Origin: Bacillus sonorensis NBRC 101234 = KCTC 13918
GTDB taxonomy: Bacteria > Bacillota > Bacilli > Bacillales > Bacillaceae
NCBI RefSeq assembly: GCF_001592005.1
Contig: NZ_BCVZ01000001.1
Span: 248,001 to 312,000, forward strand
Direction of reading: 5' to 3'
DNA: 64,000 bases
Part shown: positions 19,096-28,544 of the stretch, piece by piece
Numbering within the stretch: the first letter of the stretch is position 1
How the letters are laid out: each line of letters starts with the position of its first letter
Made by a program: the position numbers and the translations under genes
Notes under the pieces: model-generated
Seen by the model: only the letters and a program-made list of their open reading frames with translations
What the model was told of the DNA's origin: nothing
Databases searched by the model: none

Positions 19096-19123
19096 TTGAT
19101 TTTTATTCTATTTGTATTAAAAT
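19096..19123 (+). promoter_or_regulatory. Candidate promoter of the YjiH-family gene
   Basis: TTGATT, a 16-base spacer and TAAAAT, about 90 bases before the start codon. The intergenic stretch from 18921 to 19216 otherwise holds no gene. Confidence 0.4.
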
Positions 19124-19216
19124 GAGTAATGTTGCATAAAATTAAACTTTTGACAGCTGGCATGCTGTGAAAGTTGGGTGAAATATGCAGTACCACCAAA
19201 GCATAAGGAGTTTTGC

Positions 19217-20575
19217 ATGTTGGAAAAAGCACTTCAAAAGCATAAAAAGCTTGATATTATAAAATTTCTGGTTCCTTCACTTATCGGAATTGCCCTGTTT
19301 ATGATTCCGATTAAAGTCGGGAAGGATTTAACGATTCCGATTGCGGTTTTTTCAAATGGTCTGGAAAAACTGCTTCATGAACATCTGCCGTTCATCATGA
19401 TGTTGATTGTTTCCGCAACATTTATCTTAACCTTTATCACCAAAACGTTTCATCCAACCATCATCAAAAAAAGCGAGTTTTTCTACAATCTGCTGAATGT
19501 GTCTGTATTCTGGTATGTCGTCCGGTTTTTCGGCATGGTATTTGCCGTCCTGACGTATTTCAAGATCGGACCTGAGGCGGTGTACGCAGAATCTACGGGC
19601 GGAACGTTATTGTTTAATTTATTGCCGGTTCTTTTTTCGGTTTTCTTGTTTGCCGGACTGTTTCTGCCTTTTCTGCTGAATTTCGGGCTGCTCGAATTAT
19701 TCGGAGCATTGATGAAAAAACTGATGAGGCCGATCTTTAAGCTTCCCGGACGGTCTTCGATCGACTGTATGGCTTCATGGCTTGGAGACGGTACGATCGG
19801 CGTTCTGCTGACGAGCAAACAGTATGAAGACGGCTTTTATACGAAGCGTGAGGCCGCGATTATCGGGACGACTTTTTCCGTCGTCTCCATTACCTTTTGT
19901 CTCGTGATTATTTCACAAGTCGATCTTGCCGATATGTTTGTTCCGTTTTACTTAACGATCCTGCTGGCCGGTGTGGTCGCGGCGGTCGTATGTCCGCGGA
20001 TTCCTCCTTTATCAAGGAAGCCTGATACCTACATTACAGATAAAGCCGATACAGACCAAGAAACAATTCCTGAAGGCTATACTCCTTTTGGATGGGGAAT
20101 GAAACAGGCTGTTGAAAAAGCAAGACAGAATACGAGCGTAAAAGATTTTCTCAAAGAAGGCTCCAAAAATGTTCTCGACATGTGGATGGGTGTCGCTCCC
20201 GTCGTGATGGCGCTCGGGACAGCCGCATTGATCGTGGCTGAGTATACGCCGGTTTTCAAATGGCTCGGCATCCCGTTCATCCCGCTCCTTGAGCTGCTGC
20301 AGGTTCCTGAAGCGGCTGAGGCCTCTCAGACGCTCGTTGTCGGCTTTGCCGACATGTTTCTTCCCTCTGTTCTTGGAAGCGGCATTGAGAGCGAGATGAC
20401 CCGTTTTATCATCGCCTGTTTGTCTGTTACTCAATTAATCTACATGTCTGAAGTCGGCGGCCTCTTGCTCGGATCGAAAATACCGGTGACATTCGTCGAC
20501 TTGGTCTTGATTTTTATCGTTCGGACATTGATCACACTGCCTGTCATCGTGCTCTGCGCCCACTTTATTTTTTAA
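19217..20575 (+). CDS. YjiH family membrane protein (nucleoside-recognition type)
   Basis: Polytopic membrane protein, about 452 residues with roughly eleven hydrophobic segments, of the YjiH family carrying a nucleoside-recognition (Gate) domain. Visible blocks are GRSSIDCMASWLGDG near 177-191, MWMGVAPVVMALGTAAL near 324, and FLPSVLGSGIESEMTRF near 385. Transported substrate unknown. I start at ATG 19217, seven bases after AAGGAG. The frame stays open further upstream without a ribosome site. It is not part of the usual B. subtilis rodA-ywcE interval and looks like an insertion there (synteny from memory). Confidence 0.8.
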   Translation: MLEKALQKHKKLDIIKFLVPSLIGIALFMIPIKVGKDLTIPIAVFSNGLEKLLHEHLPFIMMLIVSATFILTFITKTFHPTIIKKSEFFYNLLNVSVFWYVVRFFGMVFAVLTYFKIGPEAVYAESTGGTLLFNLLPVLFSVFLFAGLFLPFLLNFGLLELFGALMKKLMRPIFKLPGRSSIDCMASWLGDGTIGVLLTSKQYEDGFYTKREAAIIGTTFSVVSITFCLVIISQVDLADMFVPFYLTILLAGVVAAVVCPRIPPLSRKPDTYITDKADTDQETIPEGYTPFGWGMKQAVEKARQNTSVKDFLKEGSKNVLDMWMGVAPVVMALGTAALIVAEYTPVFKWLGIPFIPLLELLQVPEAAEASQTLVVGFADMFLPSVLGSGIESEMTRFIIACLSVTQLIYMSEVGGLLLGSKIPVTFVDLVLIFIVRTLITLPVIVLCAHFIF

Positions 20576-20582
20576 AGCAATA

Positions 20583-20614
20583 AATCCCTTGGCACCTGAT
20601 GCCAAGGGATTTTT
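20583..20614 (+). terminator. Terminator of the YjiH-family gene
   Basis: AAATCCCTTGGCA / TGCCAAGGGATTT stem followed by seven T residues. Confidence 0.9.
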
Positions 20615-20762
20615 TTATGTCGTACGGACACGGCCGGCCTGTTCATCTCTTATTCTGCCCATTCTGTTCGCCCATTATGCCTACCGACAACATCAAAAAA
20701 ATTGATTCAATAGTCGGGGTGGAAATTGCTTTCCAGTATGTATCATTTTTTTCAAGACGTGG

Positions 20763-20768
20763 TATAAT
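20763..20768 (+). promoter_or_regulatory. Extended -10 box for ywcE
   Basis: TGGTATAAT gives an extended -10 with a perfect TATAAT hexamer about 105 bases before the ywcE start. There is no good -35 at 17 bases. Confidence 0.4.
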
Positions 20769-20873
20769 GAATGTAACAAAATGTTCACAAAATATCCTCT
20801 AATTAGACACAATTTAAACGTCCAACCAACTTTTCATGACAGCGCTATCATTATTGAAAGGGGCTGAAAACGT

Positions 20874-21134
20874 ATGGATATGTTTTTCGCTTACTTGCTG
20901 ATTGCAAGCGCCACTCCGTTATTTTTATGGCTGGACAACAAAAAGGTTGCACTGTCTTCGATCCCGCCAATCATTTTAATGTGGGTATTTTTCTTCTTCT
21001 ACATGACAAGCAGTCTTACTCCTACAGGACACTCTCTCATGATCGCACTCTTCATCATCAATGTCATCATTGCCCATATCGCTGCATTTTTGATTTACGG
21101 ACTTCCATTGATCAAAAAAAGAATGAACCGCTAA
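20874..21134 (+). CDS. ywcE: Spore morphogenesis/germination protein YwcE (holin-like)
   Basis: Holin-like membrane protein of 86 residues with three hydrophobic segments and a basic tail KKRMNR. The N-terminus MDMFFAYLL and the central [13 protein letters not shown] block match B. subtilis YwcE, which is needed for normal spore coat structure, germination and outgrowth. ATG 20874 has AAAGGGG upstream. It sits next to the qox operon as in B. subtilis. A strong terminator follows. Confidence 0.93.
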   Translation: MDMFFAYLLIASATPLFLWLDNKKVALSSIPPIILMWVFFFFYMTSSLTPTGHSLMIALFIINVIIAHIAAFLIYGLPLIKKRMNR

Positions 21135-21151
21135 TGAAACGACAACCTAAT

Positions 21152-21180
21152 GGGGCCGGTCTTAAAACCGCCCCTTTTTG
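21152..21180 (+). terminator. Terminator of ywcE
   Basis: GGGG-CGGT / ACCG-CCCC stem with TTTTT. Confidence 0.8.
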
Positions 21181-21234
21181 TCGGCTTGGATTCAGTTTTA
21201 TACGGAAATTCCTTCAGGATGGACAAAAGTTCAT

Positions 21235-21684
21235 TTAGGTAAAATAAATCAGAGAGTAGAATCCATCCTCATCCGGATGTTCGTTTTCAAAAATATATCC
21301 CATCGATTGAAAGCATCTTAAGCAAATGTGGTGATCCTCTTCAATTCCGGCAAACCATTTCTTAACTTGACCCATCTCAGGCAAGCGCATCGCCCTTTTC
21401 ATCATCGCTTTGCCGTATCCCTTTCCTCGCAAAAATGGATCGACCAAAAGAGCAATGTTCCCGGTGCAGTCCTCCTCCACCTCGACCATCACTGCCCCAA
21501 CTGGTTTTCTTCCTTTTAGCGCCACCCATACCCAGTACTTTTCATTTTCTTGGGCGAATTTGTACCAGTCATCCAGCGGCAGCATGCCTTCAAGACGTCT
21601 TTTCACTTCAGCGTCTTTAAACCAGGTTTGCAGCCATTCAAGATCCTCTTTTTGAAAAGAACGAATCTCATCAATGTTATTCAT
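21235..21684 (-). CDS. GNAT family N-acetyltransferase
   Basis: Gcn5-related acetyltransferase of about 149 residues, with the acetyl-CoA pyrophosphate-binding motif RGKGYGKAMM near 88-97 and the C-terminal CLRCFQSMGYIFENE block. The substrate is unknown. I start at ATG 21684 (MNNIDEIRSF), where AAGGAGG lies seven bases upstream. The frame remains open 15 codons further without a better site. It lies between ywcE and qoxD, convergent with ywcE. Confidence 0.85.
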   Translation of the reverse strand: MNNIDEIRSFQKEDLEWLQTWFKDAEVKRRLEGMLPLDDWYKFAQENEKYWVWVALKGRKPVGAVMVEVEEDCTGNIALLVDPFLRGKGYGKAMMKRAMRLPEMGQVKKWFAGIEEDHHICLRCFQSMGYIFENEHPDEDGFYSLIYFT

Positions 21685-22091
21685 GACTTTCCTCCTTGTT
21701 CCTCCGCCAATGTAATTTTCCGTGCTCAAATTTGTTCAAAAAGGCTTTACGCTGATATGTCGTGTAATTGATCTGTTGCATGCATAAGGAAGGCAAAAAT
21801 CAGCATCATTCTTCACATCTCCTATTAAACCATCAAAATGCAGGGTCATACAAATTCGTGAATATGCAATGAATTGAAAGCGGCCAAAGGCGAATCATGA
21901 ATCGCTAAAACCTGAAAACGCAGATGGACGTCGGGCCCATTCGACTTCAGCCTAAAACACGGACAATGTCAGGCTCTCTTTCGTACCCCGATTTGATAGA
22001 CACAAAAAAAGAGTGCGGGTCTAAACAACCCACACTCTTTTGCCAACAGCAAAGCCTCTTCTATAAACAAGGGGGCTTTCGCTTTATTCAA
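21685..22091. other. Gene-free interval before qoxD
   Basis: About 400 bases without a supported gene. It holds the qox terminator at 22006-22041 and a weaker inverted repeat AAAGCC / GGCTTT at 22051-22079. Nothing else stands out. Confidence 0.6.
22006..22041 (-). terminator. Terminator of the qox operon
   Basis: Minus strand AAAGAGTGTGGGT / ACCCGCACTCTTT (one mismatch) followed by seven T residues, downstream of qoxD. Confidence 0.85.
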
Positions 22092-22457
22092 TTAATGTCC
22101 GCTGTGCTCAGAATGTTTTGCACCTGGAGATCCGCCTTCAGGGTTGTCTCCGTGATGGCTATGAGCGGCGAAGATCCAAATAGAACCGATAACAATTGCA
22201 ATTGCGATAAATGCCGCGAACAATGTATTTCCGACTTGGATACTGCCGCTGTCGCTTTCGGTCATATGCATAAACATCAAGAGCTGCAATCCAGCCTGAA
22301 TAATAGCAAATCCGAAAATAATCCACAGCTTGGCAGTCATGCTTAAATCGGTATAGATCACCCATAGGGCCAATAAGGTCAGCACAATGGACAACACAAA
22401 CCCGACAATATGCTTCCAAGGAAAGTGGCTGTGTTCAGCTGATTGTTTTGCCGCCAT
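22092..22457 (-). CDS. qoxD: Quinol oxidase aa3 subunit IV, QoxD
   Basis: Small subunit (121 residues, three membrane spans at about 16-36, 44-63 and 78-97, then a His-rich C-terminus) of the cytochrome aa3-600 menaquinol oxidase. Its ATG overlaps the qoxC stop codon as TAATG, so I start at 22457. The frame extends further upstream only inside qoxC. It aids assembly/stability of the core complex. Last gene of qoxABCD. Confidence 0.95.
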   Translation of the reverse strand: MAAKQSAEHSHFPWKHIVGFVLSIVLTLLALWVIYTDLSMTAKLWIIFGFAIIQAGLQLLMFMHMTESDSGSIQVGNTLFAAFIAIAIVIGSIWIFAAHSHHGDNPEGGSPGAKHSEHSGH

Positions 22458-23071
22458 TATACATTCACCAACCCTATCAAATAGACTCCGGTAAAGATAA
22501 AGATCCATACCACGTCTAAAAAGTGCCAATATAAGCTTGAAATAAACAATTTAGCAGAAGTTTGCGGTGTCAACCCGCGCTTTTTCGTCTGCAATAAAAT
22601 ACCGATGATCCAGAAGATACCGATCGACACGTGCGTTCCGTGTGTTCCAAGCAGGACAAAGAACGCCGACCAGAAAGCACTTGTTGATAAAGTGGCACCT
22701 TCATGTACATAATGTGTGAACTCCATAATCTCATAGCCTACAAAGCCTGCACCAAGCAGGAGTGTAATGATCATCCAGATCATCACACCTTTTAAGCTTC
22801 CCCGCCGCATTTCATGTACGGCGATGCCGCATGTGAAACTGCTCGTTAACAGCAGGAACGTCATGATTAAAACGAGCTTGGCGTCAAACAGCTCTGCAGG
22901 CAATACGCCTCCGGCTGTTCTGTTGTGAAGAACAGCATAGGTCGAAAACAGCGTAGAGAATAACGCAATTTCCGCTCCCAGAAAGATCCAAAAGCCGAGG
23001 ATGTTTAATCTTCCTGTCTCAGACCGGTATTCCATAGGAGCATTAGAATTGCCGTGTTCTGCATGTTCCAT
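22457..23071 (-). CDS. qoxC: Quinol oxidase aa3 subunit III, QoxC
   Basis: Heme-copper oxidase subunit III, about 204 residues with five membrane spans and the conserved block GTHGTHVSIGIFW near 140-152. ATG 23071 is eight bases after AGGAGG. A TTG one codon earlier is possible. Translationally coupled to qoxD by a one-base overlap, and 14 bases behind qoxB. Confidence 0.95.
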   Translation of the reverse strand: MEHAEHGNSNAPMEYRSETGRLNILGFWIFLGAEIALFSTLFSTYAVLHNRTAGGVLPAELFDAKLVLIMTFLLLTSSFTCGIAVHEMRRGSLKGVMIWMIITLLLGAGFVGYEIMEFTHYVHEGATLSTSAFWSAFFVLLGTHGTHVSIGIFWIIGILLQTKKRGLTPQTSAKLFISSLYWHFLDVVWIFIFTGVYLIGLVNV

Positions 23072-23085
23072 CAATCGCGCCTCCT

Positions 23086-25035
23086 TTACTTGGCATTCTT
23101 TCGTTCAGTCTCTTTTATTTCCTCAACACTTACGTAGTAGCCATCATCATATTCAAATGAACGAAGAATCATACAGAGGAATACGCCGATAAGGCCGACG
23201 ACTCCCATCCAATACCATTCAAAGACGAGTCCGAAGCCCGCAAATCCGAAGAATAGGGACATGATAAACGGACGGCCTGAGTTGCTCGGCATATGAATCT
23301 TCTTAAATTTGCTTTCGGGATGAATATCAACCTTGTCTTCTTTCATCTTCCAGAAAGCGTCAGGTGAATTGACTTCCGGAAGAACCGCAAAGTTGTAATG
23401 CGGCGGAATTGAAGAAGATGTAGCCCATTCAAGTGTACGGCCTTCTCCCCAGGCATCTCCGCTTTCCTCCCGTTTTGAATGGCGGAAGCTGTAGAAAATG
23501 TTATAGCAAAGAACGATGAATCCGGCAGCCATCAGCAATGCGCCAATTGTCGCAATCATGTTCAATGCGGTCCAGCCGTCTTCTGCTCCGTATGTGTAGA
23601 TACGGCGCGGCATTCCTTGTAATCCCAAGAAATACATCGGGAAGAAACAGATGTTGAATCCGGTCATAAACAGCCAGAAGAACCATTTTCCGATGCGTTC
23701 GTTCAGCTTGTGGCCGAACATTTTCGGATACCAGAAGATAAATCCGGCAAAGCAAGCAAACACAGTACCCGCGATCAGCACATAGTGGAAGTGCGATACG
23801 AGGAAGTATGTGTTGTGATATTGATAATCCGCCGCAGCCATCGCAAGCATAACGCCTGTAACCCCGCCGATAACAAAGTTAGGAATAAATGCAAGCGACC
23901 ACAGCATCGGCGTCGTGATTTTGATTCTGCCTCGATGCAGCGTCAGCAGCCAGTTAAATATTTTAACCCCGGTCGGCACGGAAATCGCCATCGTCGTAAT
24001 TGAGAAGAACGAGTTGACCGACGCGCTGTTCCCCATCGTGAAGAAGTGGTGCAGCCACACGAGAAAGCTCAGCATGGAAATCGCCACGATGGAATAAACC
24101 ATTGCTTTATAACCGAAAAGCTGTTTTCTCGCAAATGTGGCAATGATTTCTGAAAAAATACCGAAAGCAGGCAAGATAACGATATAAACTTCAGGATGCC
24201 CCCAAATCCAGAACAGGTTCGCCCAAAGCATCGGCATACCGCCGTTTTGCAAAGTGAAAAACGCAGTTCCGAACAAGCGGTCAAACGTCATCAGCGCCAA
24301 AGCCACTGTAAGAACAGGGAAAGCGAAAATGATAATGACCGAAGTAATCAGCGTTGTCCATGTAAACATCGGCATACGCCAAATCGTCATGCCTTTTGTA
24401 CGCATTTTTAAGATCGTGACCATAAAGTTAATCCCGGTCAAAAGCGTACCAATCCCGGCGATTTGCAGTCCGAGCAGATAATAGTTCTGACCCGGCCCCG
24501 GGCTCATTTCATTGCCGGCAAGCGGCATGTATGCGGTCCATCCCGCATTTGGTGATCCTCCGATAACGAAGGAGATATTGAACAGCATGGCTCCGACCAT
24601 AAAGGTCCAGAAGCTCAAGTTGTTCAGGTATGGAAAAGCAACATCGCGGGCCCCGATTTGGAGGGGAACCACAACGTTAATTAATCCGATTAAAAACGGC
24701 ATTGCCATGAAGATGATCATGATCGTACCGTGAGTGGTGAAAACCTCATTATAGTGGTTAGAATCTAAAAAATGGTTATTAGGAAGCGCGAGCTGGGCAC
24801 GCATCATTAATCCATCGACCCCACCGCGGAAAAACATAATGACCGCAGCGATAAGATACATAATACCCAATCGTTTATGGTCGACAGTGGTAATCCACTC
24901 TTTCCACAGCCATTTCCATTTTTTGAAGTATGTCAAAACAAAGACAATTGCAATTGTGGTAAGCAAAATGGAAATTTGTGCTCCAAGAATCAATGGATCA
25001 CCTGTGACTATGAATTCGTCCCATTTCAAATTCAT
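23086..25035 (-). CDS. qoxB: Quinol oxidase aa3 subunit I, QoxB
   Basis: Catalytic subunit I, 649 residues with about 14-15 membrane spans, carrying heme a, heme a3 and CuB. The CuB His-Tyr block [17 protein letters not shown] (about 280-296), HHFFTMG (about 330) and the heme-ligand helix SHFHYVL (about 418) are all intact. It reduces O2 to water with menaquinol and pumps protons. ATG 25035 follows AAAGGAGG. Second gene of qoxABCD. Confidence 0.97.
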   Translation of the reverse strand: MNLKWDEFIVTGDPLILGAQISILLTTIAIVFVLTYFKKWKWLWKEWITTVDHKRLGIMYLIAAVIMFFRGGVDGLMMRAQLALPNNHFLDSNHYNEVFTTHGTIMIIFMAMPFLIGLINVVVPLQIGARDVAFPYLNNLSFWTFMVGAMLFNISFVIGGSPNAGWTAYMPLAGNEMSPGPGQNYYLLGLQIAGIGTLLTGINFMVTILKMRTKGMTIWRMPMFTWTTLITSVIIIFAFPVLTVALALMTFDRLFGTAFFTLQNGGMPMLWANLFWIWGHPEVYIVILPAFGIFSEIIATFARKQLFGYKAMVYSIVAISMLSFLVWLHHFFTMGNSASVNSFFSITTMAISVPTGVKIFNWLLTLHRGRIKITTPMLWSLAFIPNFVIGGVTGVMLAMAAADYQYHNTYFLVSHFHYVLIAGTVFACFAGFIFWYPKMFGHKLNERIGKWFFWLFMTGFNICFFPMYFLGLQGMPRRIYTYGAEDGWTALNMIATIGALLMAAGFIVLCYNIFYSFRHSKREESGDAWGEGRTLEWATSSSIPPHYNFAVLPEVNSPDAFWKMKEDKVDIHPESKFKKIHMPSNSGRPFIMSLFFGFAGFGLVFEWYWMGVVGLIGVFLCMILRSFEYDDGYYVSVEEIKETERKNAK

Positions 25036-25052
25036 GCAAGCTTCCTCCTTTC

Positions 25053-26033
25053 TTAGTGAGAATCCTGGTCTTTAGAATCGTCAGATTGTTTTTCATTGTT
25101 TTCCGTTTTCACATTTGCAAACGGATCTGATTTGGAATGCGGAGACTTCGGCTCATAGCCTAATCTTTCGCGCGCTTTTAGTGCATATTCCGCATCATTG
25201 CCATGGTTGACATATTTCAGGTGTGTCGAAGAGAACGTCATTTTGTCCACATTCCGAGGAAGCATCAGTTCGTCGTACTTGCTCTTCGTCAGCTTCGGCG
25301 CATCTTTTTGAGTTGTGGACACCCACTTATTAAAGTCGCTTTCAGTCATGGCGTTGACATTGAATTTTTGATCTGCAAATCCTTCACCTGTGAAGTTCGC
25401 ATTGCGTCCTTGATATGTTCCAACCTTATCTGCCTGCAGATACTGTTCCATATCCATTCCTGCCATCGCATACTTCTGTCCGCCAAGCTGCGGAATCCAT
25501 AGCGATGCCATTGAATCGGCAGATGTGATTTTAAACTTAATCGGCCGGTCTGTCGGTATGTTTAAGTAGTTGACAGTTTCGATATCCTGCTCAGGATAGC
25601 TGAATACCCATTTCCAATCGACAGATGTGGCATAGACAACCAAAGGTTCTTTATCCTTTGATGCTTTAGGAGCCTCTTCCAGAGAGTAAATGGTTCGGAC
25701 TGTCGGCACAGACAGCGCAATAACAATTAAAATCGGAACCACTGTCCAGACGATTTCCAAAAACGTATTACCTTCCGCTTCAGGACTGTATGGAGACTTT
25801 CTGTCTTTTCGGTCGCGGTATTTTACGATCATGACTGTAAACAGGACAAAAACCACTGCAACGATAAACAGCATGAATCCAATGGATAATAGAATAAGAT
25901 CTCTTTGCTGTGAAGCAACAGGTCCTTTAGGATCTAATACCGCAATTTGACTGCAGCCGCCCATTAAAAAAACAGTCGAAAGCAGCGCAAGCGCCATCAG
26001 CGGTTTGAATGCTCTGAACAAGAGGATCACCAT
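25053..26033 (-). CDS. qoxA: Quinol oxidase aa3 subunit II, QoxA (lipoprotein)
   Basis: Subunit II, up to 326 residues. A lipoprotein signal with lipobox LMGGC (Cys near 27) is followed by two membrane spans and an extracytoplasmic cupredoxin domain. The CuA ligands of cytochrome c oxidases are not seen, as expected for a quinol oxidase. The C-terminus is long, polar and Ser/Asp rich. The start is unsure: ATG 26033, GTG 26030 (matches the B. subtilis N-terminus best) and TTG 26021 (best spacing from AAGGATGGTGATC) are all possible. First gene of the operon. Confidence 0.94.
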   Translation of the reverse strand: MVILLFRAFKPLMALALLSTVFLMGGCSQIAVLDPKGPVASQQRDLILLSIGFMLFIVAVVFVLFTVMIVKYRDRKDRKSPYSPEAEGNTFLEIVWTVVPILIVIALSVPTVRTIYSLEEAPKASKDKEPLVVYATSVDWKWVFSYPEQDIETVNYLNIPTDRPIKFKITSADSMASLWIPQLGGQKYAMAGMDMEQYLQADKVGTYQGRNANFTGEGFADQKFNVNAMTESDFNKWVSTTQKDAPKLTKSKYDELMLPRNVDKMTFSSTHLKYVNHGNDAEYALKARERLGYEPKSPHSKSDPFANVKTENNEKQSDDSKDQDSH

Positions 26034-26486
26034 CCTTCCTTCATTGATGTATAAATTTGGTCAGAATATCTAAAATACAGATTCTGAAAAACTTTTCTTC
26101 TACCTTGCTATGCTATCAAAATCTTCACCAATTAGCCTTATTTTTTTCGAAAGTTCACCTTTTTTTCACCCAAATGTCATAAAATCGTCAAATTTAGTTC
26201 ATAACATTATGATGATCGAAGGAGGCAATTGGTAATTTATTAGTGCTTTTTACACGCAAAGGAAGTGCGAACAACAGACGATTCCGGACAAAAATTCTGT
26301 CAAAATTAGGTTTACCACAATAAAAAACTTTGGTCAATAATTAATTTAACATTGTTAATTTTTTTCAAGGTTAACTTACTTGTTCAGCCTCTTTTTTCAC
26401 TTTCCCGTTTTGAAAACGGCTTTAAACATTCAATTAAAAAAAGCTTTCCGTGTATGGAAAGCTTTTTTTGGTGCCGGCGGACCATT
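26034..26486. other. Upstream region of qoxA and end of galE unit
   Basis: About 450 bases, strongly AT-rich, without a supported gene. It must hold the qox promoter, but I could not assign a convincing -35/-10 pair. A terminator lies at 26436-26469. Confidence 0.5.
26436..26469 (-). terminator. Terminator of galE
   Basis: Perfect AAAGCTTTCC / GGAAAGCTTT stem flanked by A and T runs on both sides. It is suited to minus-strand galE and may also work in the other direction. Confidence 0.85.
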
Positions 26487-27485
26487 TCACTTCTTATTGT
26501 TGTTATAGCCGTCTGGATGATCTTTGAACCAATTCCATGCGCTCTCTATGATGGTTTCCAAATCAGCGTGCTTCGGCTGCCAGCCAAGCTCCTTCATTGC
26601 TTTTTCTGACGAGGCGATCAGTTGGGCCGGATCGCCTGCACGCCGTTCCGCTATGTCTGCCGGAATGGAATGACCTGTTACTTGACGCGCTTTTTCAACG
26701 ACTTCTTTGACAGAAAAGCCCGTCCCGTTTCCAAGATTGTAAACGGCGCTTTCTCCGCCGTTCCGCAGTCTGTCAACTGCAAGGATATGCGCATTCACCA
26801 GGTCCATCACATGTATATAATCTCTAATGCATGTCCCATCCGGAGTCGGATAATCGTCTCCAAATATCATGATCTTATCCCGTTTCCCGAGAGCGACTTG
26901 AAGAATGATCGGAATCAGATGGGTTTCCGGCTGATGGTCCTCCCCAATCAGACCTTTGACATGGGCTCCGGCAACATTGAAATAACGAAGTACGATATGG
27001 CGGATGCCGTGAGCTTTTTCCGCCCATTTCAGCATTTTTTCAATCGCCAGTTTTGTTTCTCCATAAGGATTCGTCGGATGTGCCGCATCTGTTTCAATAA
27101 TCGGAACCCGGTCAGGTTCTCCGTAAACGGCTGCAGTCGAAGAAAACACGATCTTTTGAACGTGATATTCTCTCATCACCTTCAATAAGCATACTGCGCC
27201 ATATACATTGTTATCATAATATTTCAGAGGGTCTGTTACACTCTCCCCCACCAATGAATCAGCGGCAAAATGCATCACCGCTTCAATTGAGTTTTCCTGA
27301 AACACTTTTCTCAGAAATGTTTCATCGCGCAAATCTCCTTTATAAAAAGATGCTCCAGAAAGAGCAGCCTCCTCATGGCCTGTTTGCAGATTATCAATAA
27401 TGACGACCTCTTCACCACGGCTCAACAGCTCTGCCACCGCGTGGCTGCCAATATAGCCTGCACCTCCGCATACTAAAACTGCCAA
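26487..27485 (-). CDS. galE: UDP-glucose 4-epimerase
   Basis: Extended short-chain dehydrogenase/reductase that interconverts UDP-galactose and UDP-glucose, about 332 residues. NAD-binding GGAGYIGSHA is at residues 7-16, the catalytic Ser region VFSSTAAVYG near 118 and the Tyr-Lys pair YGETKLAIEK near 142. I start at TTG 27485, seven bases after AGGGGAGG. The frame is open 25 more codons without a site. In B. subtilis this slot beside slrA is held by ywcD and ywcC (from memory), so the location differs. Confidence 0.93.
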   Translation of the reverse strand: MAVLVCGGAGYIGSHAVAELLSRGEEVVIIDNLQTGHEEAALSGASFYKGDLRDETFLRKVFQENSIEAVMHFAADSLVGESVTDPLKYYDNNVYGAVCLLKVMREYHVQKIVFSSTAAVYGEPDRVPIIETDAAHPTNPYGETKLAIEKMLKWAEKAHGIRHIVLRYFNVAGAHVKGLIGEDHQPETHLIPIILQVALGKRDKIMIFGDDYPTPDGTCIRDYIHVMDLVNAHILAVDRLRNGGESAVYNLGNGTGFSVKEVVEKARQVTGHSIPADIAERRAGDPAQLIASSEKAMKELGWQPKHADLETIIESAWNWFKDHPDGYNNNKK

Positions 27486-28210
27486 TCCATTTCCTCCCCT
27501 TTCACTGACGCCGCAGGCATCAAGCTTTCCATTCAATGTCTTTTCTCCTGATTTTTTCACATAATCGAACGTTGCGATTGCCAGGGATCATAATCATTCA
27601 TTTAGGCGATTTTATTTTACCATTTTCCAGCTTTTTCAGCTTGGATTGTCAAAATAATTTCAAAAGCTGCAGATTGCTGCAGTCCTTTTCAATCGTTCTG
27701 GGTCAAGTTCTTTCTGATTTATGGTTCGGTTTTTTATCGTGAACATTTGGATTCCCTTGAAAAAAACGAGTTGTTTTCGCTTAAATTCTATACTTTTTCT
27801 CTGCATTTGAAAAGAATGTTCTTTTTTTCCACTTTGGCAAAGATTTTGTAGTATTTTTGGATTACCCGCCTTTTAGCCGTTGTTCAGATAAGTAAAAAGC
27901 ACCCACCCGTTCCGCTTCGCTTTCTTTATTCTCAATCCTTTATTACACCTGGCTTTGCAGTCTCATCCTTGATATTTTCAGCCCTTATTCCGGCATTTAT
28001 TTTTTGAATATTCAAAGCATATTCGGCTCCAATTGAGAAAATTTTAATAGGGAAAACTAATCATTTTTATTTGAATACTATCCAGTCAGTAATTGATTGT
28101 TTATTATAATAAGTAAGAATCTAAGATTTTTTGGGTTTTTTAGTCAGTTATTTAGGGAATAGGTAGGTTGATTTTTTCTGGAAATGTGAATTTTTTATGA
28201 AATTTGTCAT

Positions 28211-28239
28211 TGTTTTCATACAGCTGTTGTTTTATAACT
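28211..28239 (+). promoter_or_regulatory. Candidate slrA promoter
   Basis: TTGTTT, a 17-base spacer and TATAAC. The predicted +1 is about 28246, which places the following hairpin at the very 5' end of the mRNA. Confidence 0.5.
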
Positions 28240-28246
28240 TTAATAC

Positions 28247-28282
28247 ATCTCAAGGAAAAAAACGGATTTTTTCCTTGAGATG
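28247..28282 (+). repeat. Perfect 16-bp inverted repeat at the slrA 5' end
   Basis: CATCTCAAGGAAAAAA, loop CGGA, TTTTTTCCTTGAGATG. There are no mismatches and no T run after the stem, so it is not an ordinary terminator. It lies 18 bases before the ribosome site TGGAGGAG. It could be an operator dyad, a 5' stabilising stem or an attenuator. Confidence 0.85.
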
Positions 28283-28311
28283 AACAACGTCTTATCATAT
28301 TGGAGGAGTCT

Positions 28312-28461
28312 ATGAATACTCAAACGAAACGCAAACTGGACAAAGATTGGGTGACTTTGATGAAGGAGGCGAAAAATCTGGGGTTGCATATTGAAGATGT
28401 CAAAAAATTTCTTCGCACTCAGTCCAAAAAGAAAGATACTGACCGACAGCTGAAGCAGTAG
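28312..28461 (+). CDS. slrA: SinR antirepressor SlrA (SinI-like)
   Basis: 49-residue SinI-domain protein. The core LDKDWVTLMKEAKNLG then HIEDVKKFL (residues 9-33) matches the helix-turn-helix hook by which SinI and SlrA bind the master biofilm repressor SinR. The tail is basic. It starts at ATG 28312 after TGGAGGAG. The position just before ywcB-ywcA and the sequence both favour SlrA over SinI. In B. subtilis slrA is repressed by YwcC (TetR), which is not found beside it here. Confidence 0.85.
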   Translation: MNTQTKRKLDKDWVTLMKEAKNLGLHIEDVKKFLRTQSKKKDTDRQLKQ

Positions 28462-28488
28462 ACATTTAGAAAGACATTAATCATTTAT

Positions 28489-28544
28489 AAAACAGGCGGT
28501 TCTGTTGAATCTTGATTTTTCAAGATGATCCAACCGGCTGTTTT
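28489..28544 (+). terminator. Terminator of slrA
   Basis: Long stem AAAACAGGCGGTT / AACCGGCTGTTTT (one mismatch) enclosing a second small hairpin ATCTTGA / TCAAGAT. Confidence 0.6.

Larger units (their letters stand above)
27486..28311. other. Long gene-free AT-rich region between galE and slrA
   Basis: About 820 bases without a supported gene, rich in T tracts. Its right end holds the slrA promoter and a perfect hairpin (28247-28282). I see no trace of a TetR gene such as ywcC. Confidence 0.6.
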
